Positions 36,130-46,780 of a stretch of DNA of 64,000 nt are shown piece after piece; the first letter of the stretch is position 1, and each line of letters begins with the position of its first letter. The notes under the pieces are model-generated. The model had not been told where the DNA came from. It saw only the letters and a program-made list of their open reading frames with translations, and ran no database searches. The stretch is from Luteibacter anthropi. GTDB taxonomy: Bacteria; Pseudomonadota; Gammaproteobacteria; Xanthomonadales; Rhodanobacteraceae. The stretch covers positions 186,001 through 250,000 of the forward strand of contig NZ_JAARLZ010000004.1 in assembly GCF_011759365.1 (NCBI RefSeq). Reading direction: 5' to 3'. The position numbers and the translations under genes are program-made.

Positions 36130-38742
36130 GTGAGCGAGAACGCAAACGCGCCGTTGCCAGTCAACGCGCCCTGGATCGTCATGAAGTTCGGCGGCACCTC
36201 CGTGGCCACCGCCGCACGCTGGCGCAATATCCTCGAGCTGGCCGCCAGCCGCCGCGCCGAAGGCGCCCGCGTGCTGATCGTGGTATCCGCCCTGTCCGGC
36301 ATTACCGACGGGCTGAAACAGCTTTGCACTCACTCCGAACCCAAACGCCGCTCGGATGCGGCCTCCGCACTGGCCGATCGCCACCATGCCCTGCTCGCCG
36401 AGATGTCCCTGGCGATGCCGGAGACCCTGGGTGCCCGCCTCGCGGACCTCGCCGGACTCGCCGACACCGGCGCGAACGTGCTGGGTGAGCTGGCCTGGCA
36501 GGCCGCCGTGCAGGCGCATGGCGAGCTGATGTCCAGCGCCCTGGGTGCGGCCTTCCTCAGTGCCAACGGTCTGCCTACCACCTGGCTGGACGCCCGCGAG
36601 TGCCTGCACGCCGTGGCGCTGCCCAACCAGAACGAGCGCACGCGACTGCTCTCGGCCATGGTCGAGCCCCACCACGACGCCGCGCTGTCGGCGATGCTGG
36701 CGGAGCGGGGCGAGGTCTTCATCACGCAGGGTTTCATCGCCCGCGATGACGACGGCCGCACGGTGCTGCTGGGTCGTGGTGGCTCGGATACCTCGGCGGC
36801 GTACTTCGGTGCGCTGCTTGCGGCGGCCCGCGTGGAAATCTGGACCGACGTGGCCGGCATGTTCAGTGCCAACCCGCGCCAGGTGGCCAGCGCCCGCCTG
36901 CTCCAGCGCCTGGACTACGAAGAGGCCCAGGAAATCGCCTCCACCGGGGCCAAGGTGCTGCATCCGCGCTGCCTGTCGCCGTTGCGCGAGCCGCGCGTGC
37001 CTCTGCTGGTGAAAGATACGAATCGTCCGGAACTGGAAGGCACGGTCATCGGCCCCGAGGTGCGCGAGCATGCGCCCAGCGTCAAGGCGATCAGTGCCCG
37101 CAAGGGCATCACGCTGATCTCCATGGAATCCGTGGGCATGTGGCAGCAGGTCGGCTTCCTGGCCGACGTGTTCGATGCCTTCAAGCGCCACGGCCTGTCG
37201 GTCGACCTCATCGGCTCGGCGGAAACCAACGTCACCGTGTCGCTCGATCCCACCGAGAACCTGCTCGATTCCGACGCCATCGCGGCGCTGGCGGCCGATC
37301 TCGCCCGCGTCTGCCGGGTGAAGGTCATCGCTCCGTGCGCGGCCATCACCCTCGTGGGTCGCGGCATGCGCTCGATGCTGCACAAGCTGTCGGGCGTGCT
37401 GGCGGAATTCGGCCAGCTGCGCGTGCATCTCATCTCGCAGTCGTCCAACAACCTCAACCTCACCTTCGTGGTGGACGAGGACGTGGTGGACAACATGCTG
37501 CCGCGCCTGCACGAGCTGCTGATCGGTGCCGGCGCGCTGCGCACCGACGACAGCGTGGTCTTCGGTCCCAGCTGGCAGTCGCTGTATGGCACCGGTGAAC
37601 CGGTGCTGCCGGCGGCCGCATGGTGGCAGGCCGAGCGTCCGCGCCTGCTCGAACTGGCTGGCGAACGCACCCCGCGCTACGTCTACCACCTGCCCACCGT
37701 GCGTGCGCAGGCACGTCGGCTGAAGGCGCTGAACGCCGTGGATCGCGTGCATTACGCGGTCAAGGCCAATACGCATCCAGCCATCCTGCGCGCTCTTGCG
37801 GAAGAGGGTTTTGCCTTCGAATGCGTGTCGCCGGGCGAACTGGCGGCGGTATCGGCCGTGGTGCCCGAAAGCGCGCCGTTGCTGTTCACCCCCAACTTCG
37901 CCTCGCGTCGCGACTTCGCCGCCGCACTGGCAACCCGCGCCACCATCACCATCGATGCGCTGCATCCGGTGGAGCACTGGGGCGAGATGTTCGCCGGTCG
38001 CGACATCGTGCTGCGCGTGGACCTGGGCCGCGGCCTCGGTCACCACGACAAGGTGAAAACCGGTGGCACGGGCAGCAAGTTCGGCGTGCCCATCGAACAT
38101 GTGGACCGCTTCCTGCGCCTGGCCGATGCGGCCGGTGCACGGGTGATCGGCCTGCATGCGCACCTGGGCTCGGGCATCCTCGATGCCGGTCACTGGGGCG
38201 AGGTGTATTCGCAGCTTGCGGCGCTGGCCGAACGCATCGGCACCATCTCGGTGCTGAACATCGGTGGTGGTCTCGGGGTGCCGTCGCATCCGGGCGAGGC
38301 GCCGCTGGACATGGCCGCGCTCGATCGCGTCATCACCTCCGTGCGCCAGGCGTATCCGCAGTTCCAATTGTGGATGGAACCCGGGCGTTTCCTCGTGGCC
38401 GATGCCGGCGTGCTGCTGGCGAAGGTCACCCAGGACAAGGAGAAGGGCGCGAACGTGCGTTACCTGGGCCTCGATACGGGCATGAACAGCCTGATTCGCC
38501 CGGCGCTTTACGATGCCTGGCACGAAATTGCCAACCTCACGCGTTTCGGCGAACCCGCCACCACGATGTACCAGGTGGTCGGCCCGATCTGCGAGTCCGG
38601 GGATATCCTCGGCTCCGACCGGCGCCTGCCCGAATCGCGCGAGGACGATGTCATCCTCATCGCCCAGGCTGGTGCCTACGGTGCGGCGATGGCGTCGCGA
38701 TACAACCTGCGTGACGAGGCCGACGAGGTGATCCTCCCGTGA
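36130..38742 (+). CDS. lysAC: Bifunctional aspartate kinase/diaminopimelate decarboxylase
   Basis: 870 residues. The first 450 are aspartate kinase (VMKFGGTSVA at 17-26, GRGGSDTSAAYFG, then two ACT domains with GITLISMESVGMWQQVGFLADVF and VALVGRGM-like VGRGMRSM). From about residue 475 it is PLP-dependent DAP decarboxylase: YVYHLPTVRAQARRLKAL, the PLP lysine in HYAVKANTHPAIL (about residue 543), HLGSGI, NIGGGLGVP, EPGRFLVADAG and PICESGDI. It joins the first and last steps of lysine synthesis. GTG start at 36130. This fusion is known in Xanthomonas and relatives. Confidence 0.95.
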   Translation: MSENANAPLPVNAPWIVMKFGGTSVATAARWRNILELAASRRAEGARVLIVVSALSGITDGLKQLCTHSEPKRRSDAASALADRHHALLAEMSLAMPETLGARLADLAGLADTGANVLGELAWQAAVQAHGELMSSALGAAFLSANGLPTTWLDARECLHAVALPNQNERTRLLSAMVEPHHDAALSAMLAERGEVFITQGFIARDDDGRTVLLGRGGSDTSAAYFGALLAAARVEIWTDVAGMFSANPRQVASARLLQRLDYEEAQEIASTGAKVLHPRCLSPLREPRVPLLVKDTNRPELEGTVIGPEVREHAPSVKAISARKGITLISMESVGMWQQVGFLADVFDAFKRHGLSVDLIGSAETNVTVSLDPTENLLDSDAIAALAADLARVCRVKVIAPCAAITLVGRGMRSMLHKLSGVLAEFGQLRVHLISQSSNNLNLTFVVDEDVVDNMLPRLHELLIGAGALRTDDSVVFGPSWQSLYGTGEPVLPAAAWWQAERPRLLELAGERTPRYVYHLPTVRAQARRLKALNAVDRVHYAVKANTHPAILRALAEEGFAFECVSPGELAAVSAVVPESAPLLFTPNFASRRDFAAALATRATITIDALHPVEHWGEMFAGRDIVLRVDLGRGLGHHDKVKTGGTGSKFGVPIEHVDRFLRLADAAGARVIGLHAHLGSGILDAGHWGEVYSQLAALAERIGTISVLNIGGGLGVPSHPGEAPLDMAALDRVITSVRQAYPQFQLWMEPGRFLVADAGVLLAKVTQDKEKGANVRYLGLDTGMNSLIRPALYDAWHEIANLTRFGEPATTMYQVVGPICESGDILGSDRRLPESREDDVILIAQAGAYGAAMASRYNLRDEADEVILP

Positions 38743-40088
38743 CAACCCGGTTCACCGATCCACGCGGAAGCCAGCGCTTCCGCTTTGTCCGCCATGCCTT
38801 CACCGATGGCGTGGCCGAACTGGCGTATGCGTTCGACGAGGGTCCCGAACTCGTCGAGCGCGTGACCTTCCCCGGCGCGCCCCAGGTGCCGGCCGGACGC
38901 GAGGCCGCTTTCGCGGCGGCCCTGCGCCTGCTCCACATCGTCGCCGGTGTCAGCTACTACAAGGCGGGCATTCCGGAAACGATCGTCGTCGAGGGCGAGC
39001 CCCTCGACGAGGACAGCGCGTCGCTTGCCGACGCGCTGTACCTGCATGGCCTGGCCGAGTTCGCCTATCGCAACCGGCTCGACCTGCGTGGTCGCATCCG
39101 CTTTCCCTTCGAGGGCAAGGGCGGTGGTACCGCGCCGGCCGTCGGCCTGCCGCATCGCTCGCTGCTGCCCATCGGTGGCGGCAAGGATTCGGTGGTGGCC
39201 GTCGAGGCGGTGAAATCCATCGGTGCCGAGGCCACGGCGGTATGGGTCGGCAATTCGCCGCTCATTGCCGAATGTGCTGCCCGCACCGGCCTGTCCACGC
39301 TCAATATCTCGCGTGAACTCGCGCCAGGGTTGTTCGAGCTGAACCAGCTCGGCGCGTGGAACGGCCACATTCCGGTGACCGCGATCAACTCCGCGATCCT
39401 TACGCTGGCCGCGATCCTGTATGGCTACGATTCCATCGTGTTTGCCAACGAGCGTTCGGCCTCCGTGGCTACGCTGGAATACGACGGCCAGGAAGTGAAC
39501 CACCAGTGGAGCAAGGGCTTCGGTTTCGAGAAGACCTTCCACGATTATCTGCATTCACATGTCGCATCCGATCTCGACTACTGCTCGTTGTTGCGGCCGT
39601 GGTCGGAGCTGGCGGTCACCAGTGCGTTTGCTCGCCTGGGTGGTGAGTACTTCAGCGTGTTCTCCAGCTGCAATCGCAATTTCAGGATACTGGGCCCCAA
39701 GCCGGCGGATCGCTGGTGCGGGCAGTGTCCGAAGTGCCATTTCGTGTTCCTCGCGCTGGCGCCGTTCATGCCCAAGCCGCGGCTGGTGTCGATCTTCGGC
39801 CGTAACCTGCTCGATGACGAATCGCTGGCTGGCGCGTTCGATGCGCTGCTGGAATACAAGGATCACAAGCCGTTCGAGTGCGTGGGCGAGGGCGCGGAAG
39901 CGCGCGCTGCGCTGGCCTCGCTGGCCGAGCGGCCGGAGTGGCGTGAAGACGCCCTCGTCTCGCGCTTCCGTCGCGAGATCCTTCCGCAACTGGACAAGGA
40001 CGAACTGGATATCGACGAATGGCTGAAGCCAGGCGCATCGCATCTGGTGCCGGAACGCCTGCGCGGAGCGCTGGATGCACTGGGCTGA
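38739..40088 (+). CDS. murL: UDP-MurNAc-L-Ala-L-Glu epimerase MurL
   Basis: 449 residues. It matches the Xanthomonas enzyme that uses ATP to epimerise the terminal L-Glu of UDP-MurNAc-L-Ala-L-Glu to D-Glu, replacing glutamate racemase plus MurD. Visible features: a PP-loop-like nucleotide site (LLPIGGGKDSVVAVEAVKS, about residues 142-160), FANERSASVATLEYDGQEVNHQWSK and a cysteine cluster RWCGQCPKCHFVF (about 325-337). GTG start in the lysAC stop (GTGA); the last 14 nt overlap murD2. The assignment is from family memory plus the murD2 neighbour. Confidence 0.9.
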   Translation: MTTRFTDPRGSQRFRFVRHAFTDGVAELAYAFDEGPELVERVTFPGAPQVPAGREAAFAAALRLLHIVAGVSYYKAGIPETIVVEGEPLDEDSASLADALYLHGLAEFAYRNRLDLRGRIRFPFEGKGGGTAPAVGLPHRSLLPIGGGKDSVVAVEAVKSIGAEATAVWVGNSPLIAECAARTGLSTLNISRELAPGLFELNQLGAWNGHIPVTAINSAILTLAAILYGYDSIVFANERSASVATLEYDGQEVNHQWSKGFGFEKTFHDYLHSHVASDLDYCSLLRPWSELAVTSAFARLGGEYFSVFSSCNRNFRILGPKPADRWCGQCPKCHFVFLALAPFMPKPRLVSIFGRNLLDDESLAGAFDALLEYKDHKPFECVGEGAEARAALASLAERPEWREDALVSRFRREILPQLDKDELDIDEWLKPGASHLVPERLRGALDALG

Positions 40089-41427
40089 GCTCGACGGTCG
40101 ACGCGTTGCCGTCTGGGGATTCGGCCGCGAGGGGCGCGCTGCGCTGAATGCGCTGGCGCGGCACCTGCCGGGGCAGGCGGTTGATCTGTATGGCTCCGCC
40201 GAGGAGGCCGATATCGCACGGAAGGATTTTCCTTCCGTGGCGGTGCACGCCGTCGCGCCGGACGCGGATGCGCTGGCGTCGTTCGATATCGTGATCAAAT
40301 CGCCCGGTATTTCCGCCTATCGGCCGGAACTGCTGGCGGCGAAGGAGCGCGGCACACGTTTTACCTCGGGCACGGCACTGTGGTTCGCATCACATGCTGA
40401 TACGCGTAGCATCGCGGTGACCGGTACCAAGGGAAAGAGCACCACCTCTGCGCTCATCGCGCATCTGGCGCGATCGCTTGGCGTGCGGACGGCGCTGGCG
40501 GGCAATATCGGCCTGCCGATGCTCGAACTCGATGACGGCGTGGCCGATCTGTGGGTGATCGAGCTGTCGAGTTACCAGACGAGCGAAGCCAGCGGTGTGG
40601 ATCTGGGTGTGGTCACCAGCCTGTACGAGGAGCATCTCGACTGGCATGGATCGCGCGAGCGTTACATCGATGACAAGTTGAAGCTGCTGGCTGCGTCGAA
40701 GAATGTGCTGGTGAATGCGATGCAGCCGGCGCTGCTTGATCGCGCTCGTGCGCATCCAGGATTGCACACGTTTGGCGACATGGCCGGCTGGCATGTCGAC
40801 GATGGTTTCATCCTGCGTGGCGATGAGCGCATCGCCCCGGCCACGGCGGTGTCGGCACCGGGGCTGCACAATGCCATCAACGCTTGTGCCGCACTGGCGG
40901 CGCTGGAACTCATGGGCTTCGATGCGAAGGCCGCGGTGCCCGCGTTGTCGACTTTCGCTCCGCTGCCGCATCGTCTGCAACCGCTGGGCGAGCGCGATGG
41001 CCTGCACTGGATCAACGACTCCATCAGCACCACGCCGCTGGCGAGCCTTGCTGCGCTGGAAAGCGTGCCTGGGCAGCGCGTGGCGTTGATCGTCGGCGGG
41101 CACGATCGCGGGCTCGACTGGGCGCCGTTTGTCGATGCCATGCGTACGCACTCACCCGAGGCGATCATCTGCGAAGGGGCCAACGGGCCGCGTATTGCGG
41201 CGGCGCTGGAGGACGCGGGTGTGTGTAACGTGTATCGGGTGACGGACCTGGCGGCTGCGGTGGAGGCATCGCGGCGCGTGCTGGGTCACACCGGCTGCGT
41301 CGTACTTTCGCCGGGGGCGCCGAGTTTCGATCAGTTCAAGGATTACACCGAGCGTGGCAGGCGTTTTGCCGAACTGGCGGGGTTCGAGCCGAAGGTGGCT
41401 TCGATTCAGGGGATGGGGATTTTTTAG
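40075..41427 (+). CDS. murD2: UDP-N-acetylmuramoyl-L-alanine-L-glutamate ligase MurD2
   Basis: 450 residues, a Mur ligase with an N-terminal Rossmann part (VAVWGFGREGRAALNAL), the ATP loop VTGTKGKSTTSALIAHL (about 116-132), SSYQTSEASGVDLGVVTSLYEEHLDWHGS and LVGGHDRG-type VGGHDRGLDW. In Xanthomonas MurD2 adds L-Glu rather than D-Glu, and MurL then epimerises it; here the two genes overlap by 14 nt, which supports the same job. Annotation pipelines often call it plain MurD. Confidence 0.92.
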   Translation: MHWAELDGRRVAVWGFGREGRAALNALARHLPGQAVDLYGSAEEADIARKDFPSVAVHAVAPDADALASFDIVIKSPGISAYRPELLAAKERGTRFTSGTALWFASHADTRSIAVTGTKGKSTTSALIAHLARSLGVRTALAGNIGLPMLELDDGVADLWVIELSSYQTSEASGVDLGVVTSLYEEHLDWHGSRERYIDDKLKLLAASKNVLVNAMQPALLDRARAHPGLHTFGDMAGWHVDDGFILRGDERIAPATAVSAPGLHNAINACAALAALELMGFDAKAAVPALSTFAPLPHRLQPLGERDGLHWINDSISTTPLASLAALESVPGQRVALIVGGHDRGLDWAPFVDAMRTHSPEAIICEGANGPRIAAALEDAGVCNVYRVTDLAAAVEASRRVLGHTGCVVLSPGAPSFDQFKDYTERGRRFAELAGFEPKVASIQGMGIF

Positions 41428-41653
41428 GGTTCGTCACCTGCGGTCGCGCGCAAGGCGCGCTCCTACAAGGCAACGCATCCCATCCTGCGCAAAGCAGTGC
41501 CATGTAGGAGCGCGCCTCGCGCGCGACCCCGCACGCCAACGCATTCCCATCCTGTGCGCCCCCGATTCAAAGCGGCCGCCTTCCGCGCGACAACGCATCC
41601 GCTTCTGTAGGAGCGCGCCTCGCGCGCGACCGGTCAGGCGATAACGACCGTAC
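41428..41653. repeat. Three REP copies between murD2 and the FlhB-like gene
   Basis: Reverse copy 41441-41467, forward 41503-41528 and forward 41606-41633. They occupy most of the 226-bp convergent gap. The word CAACGCAT recurs three times between them. Confidence 0.88.
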
Positions 41654-41917
41654 TTACTCCGCTGCCGCGGCCAGCAACGTTCCCACTACGGCTGCCAGCG
41701 CCGCATAGAGCTCCGGCGGCACATCCTCACGCAACCTCACGGCCGCCAGCAGCGTCGCCATCTGCGGATCGAGCTGCGGGGCCAGTCCCAGCGCCTGCGC
41801 ACGCTCCAGCATCGCCTTCACCCCGTCGGCGTCGATCCGCTGGTTCTGTCCGTTGCTGGTAGGGGAGGCGAGTCGCAGCGTGACACTGCGGCGCGGGGAA
41901 GGAAGCGAATGGGTCAT
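41654..41917 (-). CDS. Small FlhB C-terminal-domain-like protein
   Basis: 87 residues. The second half (AQALGLAPQLDPQMATLLAAVRLREDVPPELYAALAAVVGTLL) matches the end of the FlhB/YscU cytoplasmic domain, where full FlhB has a similar VPPELYAAVAEVL ending. The autocleavage motif NPTH and all membrane helices are missing. Such small proteins often follow an FliK-like gene, as here (4-nt overlap). A role in flagellar export switching is possible but not shown. Confidence 0.78.
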   Translation of the reverse strand: MTHSLPSPRRSVTLRLASPTSNGQNQRIDADGVKAMLERAQALGLAPQLDPQMATLLAAVRLREDVPPELYAALAAVVGTLLAAAAE

Positions 41918-43068
41918 GCGCGTGCTTCGAGCAGGACGGCGCTGTACGCGTTCGTCGGGGCAGGCAAGCCGTGCGTGCAGGAGAACTGATCGAGCTGCAG
42001 CCCACTCTTTTCCAGCAGATGGCGCAGCGAAAGGAAACTGTCTTCCAGGCGGCCCACCGTCAGCTCGTGCTGCGCCCAAAGGCGCACCGAAACGCGCGGC
42101 ACGCGAAGCTGGATTTCCCCCTGCACGGCACCCAGCGTCGGCGGATCGATGGCAAAGCCGATCGTCCACAGGCCCTCGGCTTCGACCGCGCCGGCCTTGC
42201 CCTCCTCGATACGCAGCTGGAGCACGTCATACCCACGCACGCCGGCCAGCGGAATCTCGACCATCCACAGCCCATGCTGCGGCTGGGATTCCAGCTGCCC
42301 GATCTCGACGCGGGCCAGCGCGGCGCGGACATCGGTGCGCAGGTTGGCGACGAGGGTTTCCACCTCGTCGTCCGCGATCGCCAGTTCGGCGGCGCGCGGC
42401 TGTGCCACGAGGGCGCGCTGCGCCAGCGGCGGGGGAGTGTCGGCCAGGGTCCGTGGCGCCGCCAGTCCGGGGCGCGCCGTGGGCAGGTCGGCCAGCGCGC
42501 GGCGCAGCGCAAGCAGGGCCGCCTTGAAATCATCGGCGGCCGGAGTGGATTCGTCCGGTTGGGCGAGATGGGCTTCGAGGAAGCTGCCGCTGCGGGCGAT
42601 GGCCTCCTTCATGCCCAGCGGCGTGGCCACGTCGGCGGGCTTGTTGATCGAGGCTTCCAGCGTGGCGAGCGCGGCGCGCAGCGGGGCCGGAAGCGCCCGG
42701 GCCACCGGGCTGCGGGCCAGCTGCGCCAGCACGCCGAGCAGGGGCGCGTAACCGTTCTGCTGGGGAAGCCGCTCGCGCAGGCCCTGCATGGCCACGCGCT
42801 CATCCAGGCTGGCCATCAGCACTTCCAGCTGGGGCTGCGCACCCTGGGTCAGCACCCGCACCTGGAACTGCTGGGGGAGCTGGGTGCCGGTGGCATCCGC
42901 CTCGACGGCGATGCCGCCGATATCCAGCAGCACCTTGCCCACGTCGTTCTGGCCCATGATGCGTGCCGACAGCAGCGTACCCACCCGCCATGCATCGACG
43001 GCGGCCGTGGTGCCTGCGGCCGCGCCGGCCCACAACTGGGCGGCGAGGCTGGTCGGCTGGATGATCAA
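41914..43068 (-). CDS. FliK C-terminal-domain (flagellar hook-length control) protein
   Basis: 384 residues. The last 130 form the FliK C-terminal globular domain (ALARVEIGQLESQPQHGLWMVEIPLAG, IQLRVPRVSVRLWAQHELTVGRLEDSFLSLRHLLEKSGLQLDQFSCTHG), which contacts FlhB in the switch from hook to filament export. The first 250 residues are Ala/Leu/Pro-rich without clear folds. No flagellar operon surrounds it, so it may be an extra FliK-like protein; motAB lies 7.5 kb away. Confidence 0.82.
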   Translation of the reverse strand: MIIQPTSLAAQLWAGAAAGTTAAVDAWRVGTLLSARIMGQNDVGKVLLDIGGIAVEADATGTQLPQQFQVRVLTQGAQPQLEVLMASLDERVAMQGLRERLPQQNGYAPLLGVLAQLARSPVARALPAPLRAALATLEASINKPADVATPLGMKEAIARSGSFLEAHLAQPDESTPAADDFKAALLALRRALADLPTARPGLAAPRTLADTPPPLAQRALVAQPRAAELAIADDEVETLVANLRTDVRAALARVEIGQLESQPQHGLWMVEIPLAGVRGYDVLQLRIEEGKAGAVEAEGLWTIGFAIDPPTLGAVQGEIQLRVPRVSVRLWAQHELTVGRLEDSFLSLRHLLEKSGLQLDQFSCTHGLPAPTNAYSAVLLEARA

Positions 43069-43125
43069 GGGCAGGTCCTCCGGGGGCCTGGGCGTGCCCC
43101 GGATGGGCGCGCTCCTATGGGATAA

Positions 43126-44328
<1,203 letters not shown>

Positions 44329-44376
44329 AGCCTTGCGGCTTGCTCGCATCGCCCCAAAAGCCGTGACGGGGTGCGG

Positions 44377-44405
44377 TTCATTACCGCCGGGGCGCGTGGC
44401 ATAAT
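44377..44405 (+). promoter_or_regulatory. Candidate sigma-70 promoter of yajC-secDF
   Basis: TTCATT (44377-44382), a 17-bp spacer, then CATAAT (44400-44405), about 60 nt before yajC. It could allow the export genes to be expressed independently of tgt. Confidence 0.45.
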
Positions 44406-44468
44406 CCACGATCTTTTTACGTGAACGGTCGCTTTTCCTTGATCGTTCCATGACTTGCGAGAAATCCG

Positions 44469-44822
44469 ATGAGCCTTACGACGTTTGCCACCGTTGCACA
44501 GCAGGGCGCCGCCGGCGCCACCGCCGGCGCTCAGCAGGGCGGAGCCCTCGGCCTTTCCCCGCTCATCATGATGGCGGTGCTGTTCGGCATCTTCTATTTC
44601 ATGATGATCCGCCCGCAGATGAAGCGGCAGAAAGAACACCGCGCGCTCCTGTCCGCCCTCGCCAAGGGCGACGAGGTGGTGATGAGCGGCGGCATGGCCG
44701 GTCGCATCGAAGACGTCGGCGAATCCTTCGTCCGTGTCGAGATCGCCCCGGGCACCGTCGTGCAGGTGCAGAAGGGCTCGATCACCCAGGTGCTTCCCAA
44801 GGGCAGCCTGAAGAAGTCCTGA
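44469..44822 (+). CDS. yajC: Preprotein translocase subunit YajC
   Basis: 117 residues with one membrane helix (LSPLIMMAVLFGIFYFMMI, about 29-47), the family's RPQMKRQKEHRALLSAL after it and a small beta domain (GDEVVMSGGMAGRI). It associates with SecDF at the Sec translocon. secD begins 67 nt after its stop. Confidence 0.95.
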   Translation: MSLTTFATVAQQGAAGATAGAQQGGALGLSPLIMMAVLFGIFYFMMIRPQMKRQKEHRALLSALAKGDEVVMSGGMAGRIEDVGESFVRVEIAPGTVVQVQKGSITQVLPKGSLKKS

Positions 44823-44889
44823 GGGCCTTGTCCTCACCCGAGCGTCAGCCGCGGCCGGTTTCCCCGGCCGCCTTCATGGAACGTAATAC

Positions 44890-46767
44890 ATGAGTGATTT
44901 TCCACGCTGGAAGTACGCGCTGGTCGTGATCGTGCTGCTGTTCGGCATCGTTTACGCATTGCCGAACGTCTTCCCGCCGCAGCCGGCGGTGCAGGTTTCC
45001 GGCAACCGCGGTGCCGCGGTCGACGCCTCCCTCAAGAGCAAGATCCAGACCCTGCTCGACACCGCCAAGGTGCCGCCCTCGTCGATCGACGTCGACGACA
45101 AGGCAGGCCGCCTGCTCGCCCGCTTCGGTAATGCCGACGCCCAGTCGAAGGCGTCCGAGACGCTGCGTACGGGCCTGGGCGATGACTACACGGTGGCGCT
45201 CAACCAGGCATCCACGGTGCCGGGCTGGCTGCAGGCCATCAGCGCGAACTCGATGCCGCTCGGCCTCGATCTCCAGGGTGGCGTGCACTTCCTGATGGAA
45301 GTCGACCCAAACGCCGTGGTCGACGCGCAGGAAACCCGTTACACCGACGACATCCGCGCCCTGCTGCGCGAGAAGAAGGTCAACTACGACTCGGTCAACC
45401 GCAATGCGCGCGGCCAGGGCGTGAACCTCGTGCTGCGCACCGATGCCGACCGCCAGCAGGCTGCCGCGCTGATCGGCACGGATTACCCCGAGCTGCAGGT
45501 GGCCGACGGTCCATCCAGCGGCAACCGCTTCACCATCAACGCCACGATCAAGCCGGCCAAGCTCCGCGAGCTGTCGCAGGCCATGATCACGCAGAACCTC
45601 ACCACGCTGCGCCAGCGCGTCAATGCGCTGGGTGTGTCCGAGCCGCTGATCCAGCAGCAGGGCGCCAACCAGATCGTGGTGGAACTGGCGGGCGTGCAGG
45701 ACACGGTCGAAGCCAAGAAGATCATCGGCGCCGTGGCCACGCTGCAGTACCGCGCGGGCCTCTACACGCCGCAGCAGGCGCTCGACGCAGCCCGTTCGGG
45801 CAACATCCCGCCCGATGCCAAGCTTTACTGGGATCGCGATCACCAGCGCCCCTACCTGCTCAGCAAGTCCATCATCGCCACCGGCGACGAGCTGATCGAC
45901 GCCACCTCGGGCCGCGACCAGCAGAACGGTTCGCCGAACGTGAGCGTCACGCTCAACGCCGCTGGTGCGCGCAAGATGCAGGACTTCACCAACAACAACG
46001 TCGGCAAGCCGATGGCGGTGCTGTACATCACGCGCACCACCGAAACCAAGATGGTCGACGGCAAGGAAGTGAAGACGCCGAAGATCACCGAGGAAGTCAT
46101 CAACTACGCCAACATCAGCAGCCCCTTCGGCAAGAAGTTCCAGACCAACGGCTTGCCGTCGGACTCGGAAGCCTCCGAACTGGCCCTGCTGCTGCGCGGC
46201 GGTTCGCTGGCCGTGCCCATCGATATCGTGGGTGAAAGCGTGATCGGCCCCAGCCTGGGCGCCGACAACATCGACAAGGGCTTCAAGGCAGTGATGCTGG
46301 GCCTGGGCCTCGTGCTCGTGGCCGCCGCCATCTACTACAAGCTCTTCGGCCTGGTGGCCGACATCGCCCTGTTCTTCAACCTCGTGTTGCTCGTGGCCGT
46401 GATGTCGCTGATCCACGTGACCCTCACCATGCCGGGCATCGCCGGTATCGTGCTGACACTGGGTATGGCGATCGACGCCAACGTGCTCATCTGCGAACGT
46501 ATCCGAGAGGAACTGCGTAACGGCTCGTCGCCGCTGGCGGCGATCCGCACGGGTTACGACAAGGCATGGGCCACCATTCTCGATGCCAACGTCACCCACC
46601 TGCTCGCAGCGCTCGGCCTCATGACCATGGGCTCGGGCCCGATCAAGGGCTTCGGCGTCACGCTCTTCATCGGTATCCTCACCTCGATGTTCACGTCGGT
46701 GACGGTGACCCATGCCATCACGGCGCTGATCCACGGCGGCCGCAAGCTCAAGACCCTGTCGGTCTGA
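44890..46767 (+). CDS. secD: Protein translocase subunit SecD
   Basis: 625 residues. First membrane helix residues 8-26 (YALVVIVLLFGIVYALPNVF), a large periplasmic P1 domain that includes DLQGGVHFLMEVD, and five C-terminal helices with the RND-type proton path (GIVLTLGMAIDANVLICERIREEL). With SecF it uses proton motive force to pull secreted proteins out of SecYEG. The length is close to that of E. coli SecD. Confidence 0.97.
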   Translation: MSDFPRWKYALVVIVLLFGIVYALPNVFPPQPAVQVSGNRGAAVDASLKSKIQTLLDTAKVPPSSIDVDDKAGRLLARFGNADAQSKASETLRTGLGDDYTVALNQASTVPGWLQAISANSMPLGLDLQGGVHFLMEVDPNAVVDAQETRYTDDIRALLREKKVNYDSVNRNARGQGVNLVLRTDADRQQAAALIGTDYPELQVADGPSSGNRFTINATIKPAKLRELSQAMITQNLTTLRQRVNALGVSEPLIQQQGANQIVVELAGVQDTVEAKKIIGAVATLQYRAGLYTPQQALDAARSGNIPPDAKLYWDRDHQRPYLLSKSIIATGDELIDATSGRDQQNGSPNVSVTLNAAGARKMQDFTNNNVGKPMAVLYITRTTETKMVDGKEVKTPKITEEVINYANISSPFGKKFQTNGLPSDSEASELALLLRGGSLAVPIDIVGESVIGPSLGADNIDKGFKAVMLGLGLVLVAAAIYYKLFGLVADIALFFNLVLLVAVMSLIHVTLTMPGIAGIVLTLGMAIDANVLICERIREELRNGSSPLAAIRTGYDKAWATILDANVTHLLAALGLMTMGSGPIKGFGVTLFIGILTSMFTSVTVTHAITALIHGGRKLKTLSV

Positions 46768-46780
46768 CGGGAGGGACGCC

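Noticed and set aside
35795-36145. N-terminal extension of the APC permease
   Set aside because: It would encode REP sequence and the divergent promoter region; the first helix starts normally after 35794.
35743-38745. 1000-codon minus-strand frame opposite lysAC
   Set aside because: Antisense shadow; it also runs through a REP pair and the start of the permease gene.
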